Of a DNA stretch of 64,000 nucleotides, positions 54,050 through 64,000 are shown in pieces; position 1 is the first letter of the stretch, and each line of letters starts with the position of its first letter. The DNA comes from Nigrospora sphaerica (lineage: Eukaryota; Ascomycota; Sordariomycetes; Amphisphaeriales; Apiosporaceae), in NCBI GenBank assembly GCA_018287875.1, contig JAGVVL010000013.1, forward strand, positions 1,302,001-1,366,000, given 5' to 3'. The translations under genes and the position numbers were made by a program. The notes under the pieces are model-generated. The model saw only the letters and a program-made list of their open reading frames with translations. It did not search any database and was not told the origin of the DNA.

Positions 54050-55351
54050 CTTGGCGAAATGAAGGTGAATCTCTAAGGCAAAGAGTGTGATTATAAACAG
54101 AAGACAGTGACTTTACGCTTCGAGTTCATATGTTATCACAAATCTTTCAGTCTTCTATGCCTTGATATTCAGGAAACTTTTTTCTCCAACCTCAAGTATC
54201 GTACCTGATTTGGTTCGAAGACCCTACGAACGACTAGGCAATCCCGACCTCCACTGCTGACAGGAACAGTCCCCACTCGACTTAACAACAGCACCGCCCT
54301 GATTGCGCCTTGCAGTCTGCCTTACGCTGCGTGACCCGTTTTCGGTAACCGTCGTGAGAGTGGGTTGGGTCATTCGAAGACATGGGAACCATGAAGGGGC
54401 ATCCGGAAGCGGTCCGATCGATAGTCGGATAGGCAAGGTGCCCAAGTCCAAGATCCGACACGTCGGGTGCCCTCTGGTCTCTCTGTTTGAACCGTGCACC
54501 CTCTAGCGAGCCCACAGCGGAGGCAGAAATCAAAATTTCCGCTTAATAACAAGCTTCGCAGGCTTTGCGGGTCTGCAATGGAGTCTGCTGGTGGGTTCTC
54601 TATTCGCTGTTCCCGTTGAATGAATGTGGCCCACATGGTCAGGGCAACTAGAGGGGAGCGGGTGTTGATGGCTGTTGCCGCTAATAATGAGCCTCGAAGT
54701 ACGTACGGATGATCACACCGTTCCTTTGTTCCCATGACAGCCGACCGAGATCGCTTCCGATAGTGCTGTCGGCGTCTCCGCTGCCCTGAGTGTGCCACAA
54801 GACATTCTCCCTGAGTGGAAACGGCGCCCGGGCTCTCGGCTGTGCGGCGGGACTGCCAAGTCGTCTTCGTGAGGGATTCGACCAGGCTCCAAGCCTATCC
54901 CATATTTGACCCTCTATCGTGGTCTGTATTTAGAAAATCCCGGCTTGCAGTGCAGTTGTGGCTCAGCCATTACAGGTCCGCTACCCATTGATCCCCCATG
55001 CCAGGCTTTGCCTGATTCAGTCAACCAGTAGACCACGCATTCGGAGCTGTTCCTCGATGCGGCGATACGCGGTAAGAAGAGATTTCGACAGGCCCGTCGA
55101 CGAGGGAAGCGGAAGGTATCGTGAAGTATTTAAAACTCGTCGGGGTAGTAAACTGTAGAGTACTTGAACCGTGCAACTTCATAGTGATCAACATCGCTCA
55201 AGAATCTCCTAAATTCCATCCGGCCGAGGAACATCGCAGGTGAGAAGTCTCCCAGGCCAAACGTGGTGGGACGAGAAAAAAAACCAGTCTCTGCTTCCTG
55301 CAGTATGGGGTCCAGGCACAACCCTTCACTGACACCCAATCTACAGTGACT
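54050..55351. other. Intergenic, possible missed first exon
   Basis: No gene is supported. A signal-peptide exon of the CFEM-like gene could lie in 54050-54300 on the minus strand but I cannot identify it. The rest is the promoter of the rhomboid gene. Confidence 0.45.
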
Positions 55352-57102
55352 ATGGCCACTCAGCGGGATCCCGACCACAGGTTCGAGCCAAGAGAGCGCG
55401 CATTCGATGACGACCAGGTCTCGCCTGTGGAATCTAGCCCCAATTCAGTCTTTACACTTCGGCAGGAAGACACACCGCCCCTGAACGGCCTAGGTGTCGC
55501 TGACCATCGGAGACGGGCCTCAGCATCCAGCGCTCGCACGGTCGGCCTTGCTGAGAATAACTCGCCAGGGCTACTGCAATATTCCAACCACGGCCACGAT
55601 GGCGAGTTCACCATTGTCCAAGAGCCGCCTTACCAAGACGTTGCCCTGGGGCCTGTTTCGCCGGTAGACGATTCTGCACGAGACAATGGCAATCCTGCCG
55701 GTAGAACTGGACATCAAAGCCCCGTGGCAACTGTGTCTTCGATGCACGAAGGTGCTTCGCGCCGCTCTTCTGGCCAATTCGTTCATTCTGGCGCCCTATA
55801 CCCAGTGTCGGAGGGGAGGCCGATGGGGGAAAACGCCTCCTTACTGCATTCAGAAGAGCCTGAACAGCACCGCACCAAAACAACCCCCGCCTCACTTGGG
55901 GACATGGAGGACCACGTGCACGACGCCAAGATGGCTCCCCCACCCACGAAAAGCGGTGGCGCCCCGTCGAGAGCAAAGCTATGGGGCCTGAAAAGACGGA
56001 TTCCTGTGGTCGCCTACCTTTTTTCCACGGTCCAAGTCGCTGTGTTCGTCGCCGAGCTCGTCAAGGCGACCCAGCTGACGGGCTCGCCGATCCAGACCCA
56101 GCCGCAGTTCAACCCCCTGATTGGGCCCTCGCCGTACGTGCTGATTAGCATGGGGTCGCGGTTTGACGTGTGCATGCGCAACGTGGCCGGCGTCCAGGAC
56201 GCAGCCACGGCGCTGGCCTGGCCCTGCCCCAACAGCACCACGACCAGCAGCGACGACGCCTCCAACCAGTGTACCCTGTCGCAACTGTGTGGGTTCGGCG
56301 GCGTGCCTGAGCCGTGGGTCGGGGGGTCCCTCAGCCAAACCCCCGCCCCGAACCAGTGGTGGCGTTTCATCGTGCCCATATTTCTGCACGCCGGCGTGAT
56401 CCACATCGGCTTCAACCTTTTGCTCCAGCTCACCCTGGGCGTCGACGTGGAGAGGTGCATCGGCCCCATTCCCTTCTTCGTCGTCTACATGGCCTCGGGC
56501 ATCTTTGGCTTCGTCCTGGGGGGCACCTTTGGCGAGTCGGGCACTTCGTCGGCAGGGGCCTCGGGCGCCCTGTTCGGCATCATAGCCCTGGCGCTCTTGG
56601 ACTTACTGTACCCGCGAGAGAAGCAAAGGTCGCATGGCCGGATCGCCTGGATGGTGGTGGGCATTGTGGTTTTCTTTCTTATTGGTCTCTTGCCCGGCAT
56701 CGACAACTTCTCCCACATTGGCGGTTTCGCCATGGGTCTTCCCCTGGGACTCATGTTTCTCGGGCCCCGCCGTTCGGAGACGTCTTATTCTAGGGTCCGC
56801 ACGGACGCTGTGGCGACGTCGCCCCTGCGGAGGATGGCCGGCACGTTCAAGGGGAAAAGCGGTCTCTGGTGGATCACCCTGCTATTCCGGGTGGTATTGC
56901 TGGGTTTGGCCATCAGCGCCTTTGCTGTGCTTCTCAACGCTTTCTACAACGAGGACATCTCATGCGACTGGTGCAAGTATTTGAGTTGCATTGTAAGTGC
57001 TGTACCTCCCCGAAAAATTGTCTACTCTTCACCCTTTACTGACCTTTCCTGTAGCCGGTGGACGATTGGTGCGAAGCGACAACCTCCTTGATTCAGAATT
57101 GA
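55352..57102 (+). CDS. Rhomboid-family intramembrane serine protease
   Basis: Two exons (55352-56992 and 57055-57102) give 562 residues. A long Ser/Pro-rich cytosolic tail (residues 1-210) precedes the first transmembrane helix (VVAYLFSTVQVAVFVAELV). The rhomboid core follows with WWRFIVPIFLHAGVIHIGFNLLLQ (the loop-1 and HxxxN region), the catalytic serine in GASGALFG and the catalytic histidine in HIGGFAMGLPLG. A late helix and a short Cys-containing lumenal end (DISCDWCKYLSC) finish the protein. It would cut transmembrane substrates within the bilayer. The first ATG in frame is at 55352; the terminal exon adds 15 residues ending SLIQN. Confidence 0.92.
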
Positions 57103-58763
57103 GAATGGATCTGTCAACGGGAACAACCACCGTAGCATGGGTGTTTTAGGGGATTGGCATCTTCCGATGATAGGTGTTTCTTATGCGTAACCAGAACATC
57201 AATCTTGAGTAATGAAAATGCACGATAAATCGAAACCAGACCAAATGAGCCGATTTCACGTTCTCTACTGCAATTGAGTTTCCCAATCTGCCCACTTGGG
57301 AGGTGTTTCACCAAGAAATACCACAATACTGATACAGCTTGGGGAAAAAGCTTTCGATCCGATCAGGTGATCTTCAATAAAGACCCTTAGGTATACTTCG
57401 TACATGTTATGCCGTTGGTCCTAATCGTACATTAATATGCTGAAGAAGTCGAGCATTGCTTTCTGCTTTATTTTCTTCTCTGTATTAACACCCATCAGTT
57501 TTTGGTCAAGCGGGTGCTATTTATTGTACCTGCTTACGGCTGGCGAGACCATCTTGCAAGACCAGTCCAGGCACTATGGGCATTCAAGTTGTATTGAGGG
57601 CTTATGAACCAGGTTCTGGAGGAGGAGTAAACCGATAACCGCAAACAAGCACCGGCCAGGCGGCTAGCACAGGCCCAGAACCAAGCAGACGGGGCGAAAA
57701 GCTCCCCGGTATAAATCCGGTCCCCACCTGGCCACTACTGCGTCAGCTCGCTGGCCCTCTAACCTTGCATGCAACCCCTACTTTTGACACCCTTTCACAG
57801 CGGAGACAAGCCGCTTGAATGAAACGGCTTAATGTCGGGGCACTAGAGCAAGGCATGTTATGGAATTCTGCTGCCTAGCAGGGGATCTCGGTCAAGTTTC
57901 TCTCTCGGCTCACGGCCGCGCACTTCTGTGGCGGAGGCGTTGCATCAAGGGTGCTCCTTGTCAGCGCGCAGCGGCCGGGGCTCTAGCGGGGGGAAAACCA
58001 GATGACTGGGTAAGCAGCGTGACCCTCCACTGCGGAATACGCCGTAGGGTGCAAAGTCCCCCCCTAACCCTGGGCTCTAGCCCACGCTAAGCAACGGTAG
58101 CACTGGGCCGCCACACTCAACGCGTAGTAGTGTCCACCCTTGACGACCATGCCGATGAGGACACACCGCTGCCGATCCCGTGGGTGGATTCTGTCGTGCG
58201 GTACTCCCCATCATCCTGTCCGCTTTGCTTGCTGTCCCCATGCGCGCAACGAATGGCGTTGCCCTATCTGGGGATTCGTCATCCCGGCTGCAAGCCAAAA
58301 CAAATCAGATCTTGAATGGGATTAGTAGCTGGACATGGTCTTTATCGGGCATCGTCCCCGCCTCCAGCGGCCAATTTCACGGGGCCTTGTCGAATGAACC
58401 CTGGAATCCGCGGGTTTAGATTGTGATGAGCAGCAAAGGAAGGCTCGAGATCCTAATTTGTAGGTGGCCGAGCGATGAGGCGGCCAGGTGATAGATAAGT
58501 CACCTGACCACTGGCTCAACATCATGCTTGCGCAATTGCCAAGCCTCTTTGCAAGCAAGGCGACGCCGGGCTAACAGAACCCTCACGACGGCTGAACGGC
58601 TGAACCCAAACAGAGGCTTCTCAGCATGTTGCATCCCGATCAGGGATAGGTCTGTCCGTTATATCTTTCGACACGCATAAGCAGAGTTACCACCGCTATT
58701 AGCAGGATTGACTCACGTACCTGAATGAGAAAGGGCCACAGCCTATACTGTGAGAGTGCACTG
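57103..58763. other. Intergenic, no gene recognised
   Basis: No supported gene. Small frames on both strands between 57860 and 58560 lack recognisable content. Confidence 0.55.
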
Positions 58764-59606
58764 ATGTCGACTGGTCTTTTCACAATGGAGGGCGGCAGCT
58801 TTTCGCCATGGCAGCTGCCCCCGATCTCACGGCTGCTGACGATACCCGACGCTGATGATTTGCACAAGCTTCCTATTCCGTGTCGGAAAGGTGTGTCCCA
58901 AGCGTGCTTTGCCTTGATGTTTATCAGCGGAACAGGTCTGACGTTGAACAGTGCTACTGGCAGACCTCCTCTCGGCTCATGACATTGTACACGACCATGA
59001 AAGCTCTACATATTACCCATCACCACCGTCACAGAGCTCACCGGAGCTAGAACGAGATCTTTTCGTTCCCAGCCAAAGGTCGCCAGAGCTTGATGGGGAG
59101 GAGACCTCACCAGGGCGACTGCCGTCACCGCCTTCGGGCGCTATGCAAGTGCGTCTGCCAGCGGCTTACGGAGGTGACATGGCTAGCGGGGCGTTGGCTT
59201 CGTTCCAGACCGACGATGAACCCTATTCTCCGGTGAGTAGCCCAATTATCGGCCCCCTAAAGGAGGGATGTCCACTGAAACCATGCTCTCTCCGTAGCAG
59301 CTGCCCGTCTCAAGCCCCCCGGATGCCCGTCCACTGTACCATCACCACCACTTTTCGCCGTTCCTGGAGCTTCCCCAACAGGAGCACGGGAAAAGACACA
59401 CCTGCCAGATCTGCGGCAAGAATTTCCTGAGGCCTAGTTCACTGCGGATCCATGGCAACACACACACGGGTAGTAAACCATACCGGTGCCCACAAAGAGA
59501 TTGCGGGAGAGCTTTCAATGTGCAAAGCAACTTGACCCGACATGTGCGCGTGTTGCATGCTTCAGAGGGTCGGAGTAAGAGTCGAATTAGCCCATATCCG
59601 GAATAG
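58764..59606 (+). CDS. C2H2 zinc-finger protein (two fingers)
   Basis: Three exons (58764-58890, 58964-59232, 59298-59606) give 234 residues. The first half is Ser/Pro/Glu-rich without structure signals. The C-terminal part holds two classical fingers: one in CQICGKNFLRPSSLRIHGNTH and one in CPQRDCGRAFNVQSNLTRHV followed by RVLH. They are joined by a TGSKPYR linker typical of DNA-binding C2H2 proteins, and a short basic tail follows. It is probably a transcription factor; no target can be read from the sequence. The start could instead be the in-frame ATG at 58725, adding 13 residues. Confidence 0.82.
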
Positions 59607-60027
59607 ATGATTAAATCCACGTCCCAAACATTCAGCCGTCGAGGAAAGCTGTGCAAGAGACGGTGTGCAAATAGAATGAACATTGGCACCGAGCAGACCC
59701 CCCCCCCCCCGCCTTTAGCCATGCGTTTTCCGTCCCAAAACCGACGACTTACCAACAACCCGTCTCGAGGCTCAGGCGTCGTATCGCATACAGAACGCTT
59801 AAACGGCACAATCAAGACCATTTCATAAGGAAACACGGAGACGGTTGATGTGGATCTTTAGGGTAATAACGGCTCATTTAAGGTTCTAATAACTACTCCA
59901 AAAGAATGAACCGCCAGGAAATCGATTAAACATGACAAAAGCATTCAAGCTTCGTATAGACCTGTGCTCGAGGCGACATCGAGCACAACCGCATGTCGCC
60001 CGGCACACATCCTTAGATATCGAGGGC
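59607..60027. other. Convergent 3' region
   Basis: Holds a run of about 13 C near 59700-59712 and no gene. Confidence 0.6.
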
Positions 60028-60665
60028 TCAAGGGTGCGACGGCGCGACCTGCCTGAGATCCAAAGCGGGCGTGCCACTAATGTTCCACCCTAACTTGTAG
60101 ACGCCCTCCTCGGAGGTGGGCTGCGCGGTCCAGAGGGTTTCCATCTTTCCACCCACACGGAGGTACAGCATCTTACCGTACCATCCCAGGCCGGTCGTCG
60201 TGAAAGACTCGTTTGCACTGGCCAAGAACTGGATGTTGCCGTGTTCCGGGATCGCGAGCAGCAGCGTCTCGTTGCTGGTATGTGCCACCAACGAGCCGGA
60301 CGAGGACGTGACTGCCAGAAATTACGAGTTAGACCGGGCTTTTGGGGGGATATCAAAACGAAGGTAGAGCGAGCTTGGTTTACGTACACGTTACGTTCTG
60401 GTACTTTGCGTTTCCCATATCCTGTACGTTTCCGTTGATATATGCGTAGCCTGGAAGGAAATGTAAGCACCCCATCCGGCTCGACCTGATGGGAAGGGGC
60501 GGGGGTGAGCTGCGTACCATCGACGTTGACGATGGGGAATCCGCCAATCCCGTTAGCTCCGTATGCAAACAGCATCGTTTCGGTAGCATCGGCCCTCGAA
60601 ACCAAGGGCTTAGCCGTGGCCCCGAGAGCCAAAGGCGCGATGGTGTAAAGAAGCTGTAGCAACAT
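60028..60665 (-). CDS. Small secreted protein, unknown family
   Basis: Three exons (60665-60518, 60450-60388, 60311-60028) give 164 residues. A signal peptide (MLLQLLYTIAPLALGATA) is followed by KPLVSRADATETMLFAYGAN, and the end of the protein has a GWYGKMLYLRVGGKMETLWTA stretch and one or two Asn-glycosylation sites. There are no paired cysteines. I recognise no family. The second donor (GTACGT at 60386-60387) was chosen because it keeps frame; nearby alternatives do not. The gene is convergent with the C2H2 gene. Confidence 0.75.
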
Positions 60666-61614
60666 GATGTAGAGCTCACAAGAACGAATGAAGGAGTTGG
60701 CTGGATTGGTGCTGCTGGACAAGAGAAAGGGCTTCAAGATGGAGGGAAGCTCCTCCAGATAAGTCAGGCGGCGGAGACGACAGCCGGCGTCGCCGAGTTA
60801 TCGTCTTACGTCAAGCCCGGGCGAAAAGTCCCCTGGACACTACATGGGATGGACACTGAGTCAGGGCGGGTATAGGGGCCCGCCCACTGCGTTCTCAGCT
60901 GCTCAAGGGTCGAAAACGGCGATCAGTTCTCAAATCGATATAGTGACTGGCTGACACCCGGCTAACAGCAGCCCCGGCATCAATTATTGCACCGTTTTGG
61001 GTCAACTGCGCCCCCGTAACTGACGTCTTCCGCCAGGGCGCAGCTGTTCCGCGGTATCTGCCGTGTGCTCGTGCTTCAAACCGCGGCTGTGCCGATTGGA
61101 CGAACTCGGAGATGTATTCAGACAGACGGTGTTGAGCCCGAACTCGGCGAAGGCCAGCGGTATGGATTTTAATCGGGGCCTTGTTGTTGGGCTGGTTGGC
61201 CCCCGAGACAAGCCGGTGGGTCGAAGCCCCGGCTGTGTGAGCTTATACCTAGTGTCGCCTTAGTGAAGACTAGGGCCTGAGTGTCTCTGCGCCGTCTCCA
61301 TAAGGCGAAGAGAAATGTGGCTATACAACTTATGTGGTAAGGTCCCGGATTTACCGTGGTGGGCATGATGCGGAGTGGGGCATGGGAAGATAACGACTCC
61401 GCAGGAGACATGGGAATTGCGGTATGGCGAATCCTTTGCACAACGCCCTTGTAGGAACGTTGATACTGCTCAGAAAGTCAAAGCATCAATGCGTACTCGT
61501 AGAGCAAAAGATTGAAACTGAAATATAAAGTCCTTGGGTAGTGAGCAAACCATTTCCCCGTGCCCATCATCATCCTTCTCGCGTTCCTGCCTCGTCACTC
61601 CTTGATCCTCCGAC
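60666..61614. other. Divergent promoter region of the small secreted protein and laccase genes
   Basis: No gene. TATAAAG at 61524-61530 lies about 90 bp before the laccase ATG. Confidence 0.6.
61524..61530 (+). promoter_or_regulatory. TATA box of the laccase gene
   Basis: TATAAAG about 90 bp upstream of the ATG. Confidence 0.5.
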
Positions 61615-63554
61615 ATGCCGCGTTTAGTTTCTGCTGCTGCGCTTGCGGCGTTACTCGTTCCCTCTTTTGCTTCCCCCGCGCTTTCCGACTTCTCCCAGTT
61701 GATTTCACGGGCTGAGACATGCTCGGGCAACACGGCATCAACCCGTTCCGAGTGGTGCGATTACTCCATCGATACTGATTACACCACTACGGCCCCGGAC
61801 ACTGGCGTGACGCGCGAATACTATTTCGAGCTCACCGACGTCACTGTCAGCCCCGATGGCTACGAGCGATCGGCCATTGCTATCAATGGAAGCATTCCCG
61901 GTCCGACCATCTTCGCCGATTGGGGTACGTCACGAAGCGGGTTGTGATAGAGGCTTCTCCCCCCCCCGAGGACCTGTGTCCTTCCTCGGTGGTCGCGAGC
62001 TGCTTGCTGATTAAACACTTAATCCAGGCGATACCGTCGTGGTGCATGTCACCAACTCCCTGACGACTTCGACCAACGGCACCAGCATTCATTTCCACGG
62101 CATCCGCCAGAACTACACGAATCAGAACGATGGCGTTACCTCCATCACGCAATGCCCGACTCCTCCCGGTTCTCAGATGACATATACTTGGCGGGCCCTT
62201 CAATACGGCTCGTCCTGGTACCACTCGCATTTCGCTCTGCAGGCATGGCAGGGCGTCTTTGGTGGCATTTTGATCAATGGTCCAGCGACGGCCGACTACG
62301 ATGAGGACATGGGGTTGCTTTTCCTTAACGACTGGAGCCATGAGACCGTTGATGCTCTTTACTATGAAGCGCAGGCCAGCGGTCCCCCGACTCTCGACAA
62401 CGGTCTACTTAACGGGACCAACGTGTACGGTGACGATGGCGATGACGACCAGACGGGCTACCGATGGAACGCGACCTGGACCGAGGGAACGTCGTACAGA
62501 CTCCGTTTGGTCAATGGCGCCCTCGATACCCACTTCAAGTTTTCCATCGACAACCACACCATGACTGTTATCGCCACGGATCTTGTTCCCGTTACTCCTT
62601 TCACCACCGACATCATTAGTATCGGAATGGGTATGAACCACAACACCCCCCTATCCATGAGAATTGTGGCTTGGAACTAACGGCACGGGCAGGTCAGCGA
62701 TACGACGTTATCATCACGGCAGACCAAGCCTCCGTCGCCGACAGCTTTTGGGTCCGGGCCATCCCGCAGTCGGCTTGCAGTGATAACGATAACGCGGATA
62801 ACATCAAAGGTATCAAGCGTCCCCTGCATTAACCGTGTGTGCACAGCCGCTAATACCGGAACTGCCAGGAATCATCTACTACGGCGACTCTACTACCACC
62901 CCCAACACTACGGCCTATGAATACACGGACAGCTGCGAGGATTTGGAGGCTTCGACGCTGGTCCCCTACCACACGACGACGGTCGGCGACGCTACCTGGA
63001 ACGACCAAGAGGTGGCAACGGTGGCTTTCAACGACGACAGCCTCTTCCGATGGTACCTGAACTCGACGACCATGGTGGTCGAGTGGGACAACCCGTCGCT
63101 GATGCAAGTGTACAACAACGAGACGTCGTTCGAGACGTCCAACGCCGTCATCGAGATCGACGACGAGGAGTGGGTGTACATTGCCATCCAGACGACGCTC
63201 TCGGTCCCGCACCCCATCCATCTCCACGGCCACGACTTTTACGTCCTGGCACAGGGCTCGGGCACGTACAGCAGCAACGTGACGCTGACGCTGACGAACC
63301 CGCCCCGGCGCGACACGGCCATGCTGCCGGGGTCGGGGTACTTGGTCATCGCGTTCAAGACGGACAACCCGGGCGCCTGGCTGATGCACTGCCACATCGG
63401 CTGGCACACGAGCGAGGGCTTCGCCCTGCAGTTCATCGAGAGACGCAGCGAAATGCTGTCCCTCATCGATTCCGACGACCTGCAGAGCAACTGCGATGCC
63501 TGGACCAGCTACCAGACGAGCGTGGCGGTGGAACAGGACGACTCGGGCATCTAG
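61615..63554 (+). CDS. Laccase (asco-type multicopper oxidase), secreted
   Basis: Four exons (61615-61924, 62028-62630, 62693-62809, 62869-63554) give 571 residues; all junctions keep frame. A signal peptide (MPRLVSAAALAALLVPSFA) is followed by three cupredoxin domains. The four copper-binding signatures are visible: HFHGIRQ and WYHSHFALQAWQGVFGG in domain 1, HPIHLHGHDF and HCHIGWHTSEG in domain 3. The protein ends exactly in DSGI, the C-terminal plug of ascomycete laccases, which is usually cleaved or blocks the water channel. It oxidises phenols with reduction of oxygen to water. It is not linked by position to the tyrosinase cluster about 40 kb away. Confidence 0.95.
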
Positions 63555-64000
63555 CGTCGCCAGGACGGCGGGCGCAAGAATGGGCACCGATACCAGACTC
63601 GGAGAGGGTAATGGAAGGACGGGAATTGGACATCAGTATACAGAATGATGCCAAGAGGGAGAGGTATGGAGAGCGTGTGCCGATGTAATGGGGAGTTTTA
63701 TACATACTTGAACTGAGGGGACAGATGCGAAGTCGGCGCCCAAGCACCTCTCTGTGCAGCGTGTCGAATGTGGTGGTATGACGGGAAATGTGTTGCAAAC
63801 CGGGCCTCGAGCGCTCTGATAAGCAAGTTGCCATCAGTGTTCCCGCTTCCCGCATCCCAAACCCGAACTGCCAGTTCCCTGCTAATAAACGAGACGAAGA
63901 TGATAAAGGGCGATGCAACTTGTTATCGGTAATATAAATGCCGCCAATGGGAAGGGAGCGCCCAGAACCAGGGGCGTCCAATGATCAACAGCTTTCCTGG
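63555..64000. other. 3' flank of laccase gene
   Basis: No further gene is seen before the window ends. Antisense frames across the laccase are shadows of its GC-rich codons. Confidence 0.6.

Noticed and set aside
62850..63587. 245-codon minus-strand frame
   Set aside because: Antisense of the laccase C-terminal exon.

Overview
The window is nuclear DNA of a filamentous ascomycete (Pezizomycotina, probably Sordariomycetes). The evidence is short GT-AG introns of about 50-100 bp with CTAAC-like branch sites, fungus-restricted families (HET domain, DUF3176, UstYa/DUF3328, CFEM-like, asco-laccase, intradiol dioxygenase), and transposon copies carrying C-to-T changes in CpA context, which is the footprint of repeat-induced point mutation (RIP). 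Exon structures below were built by hand from splice signals and reading frame. Nothing was searched against a database.

Layout. 1-5505: nested wreckage. A Ty3/gypsy retrotransposon (minus strand, cut by the window edge) sits inside a pogo/Fot1-like DNA transposon, which itself interrupts a BTB/POZ-type gene. 7145-9200: a DUF3176 membrane protein. 11499-22045: what looks like a dikaritin-type RiPP (ribosomally made, post-translationally modified peptide) cluster. It holds a UstYa-family gene, a tiny two-exon precursor gene (13087-13407, minus) coding three 19-residue repeats with an identical EDYVGGFEV core separated by Lys-Arg Kex2 sites, a tyrosinase split by a 1,861-bp pogo-like transposon, a second UstYa-family gene and an intact second tyrosinase. 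22943-25492: a HET-domain gene. 25770-39942: three dead Tad-like LINE retrotransposons, two in tandem and one inverted, all targeted to one 27-bp stretch.

42309-64000 is a more ordinary gene region: secreted intradiol dioxygenase, UPF0658 Golgi-type membrane protein (with a GC-AG intron), a secreted proline-rich repeat protein, a CFEM-like single-pass protein with a Thr/Asp stalk, a rhomboid protease, a two-finger C2H2 protein, a small secreted protein and a laccase with a DSGI tail.

How the cluster may work (inference from known ustiloxin, phomopsin and asperipin pathways): the precursor enters the secretory route through its signal peptide and is cut at Lys-Arg by Kex2. The short Tyr-containing cores are then cross-linked by the membrane-anchored UstYa-like proteins and the tyrosinases. 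The core sequence YVGGF is not one I recognise from described dikaritins. The disrupted tyrosinase, and a fourth core lying exactly in register just after the precursor stop codon, suggest the locus is diversifying or decaying.
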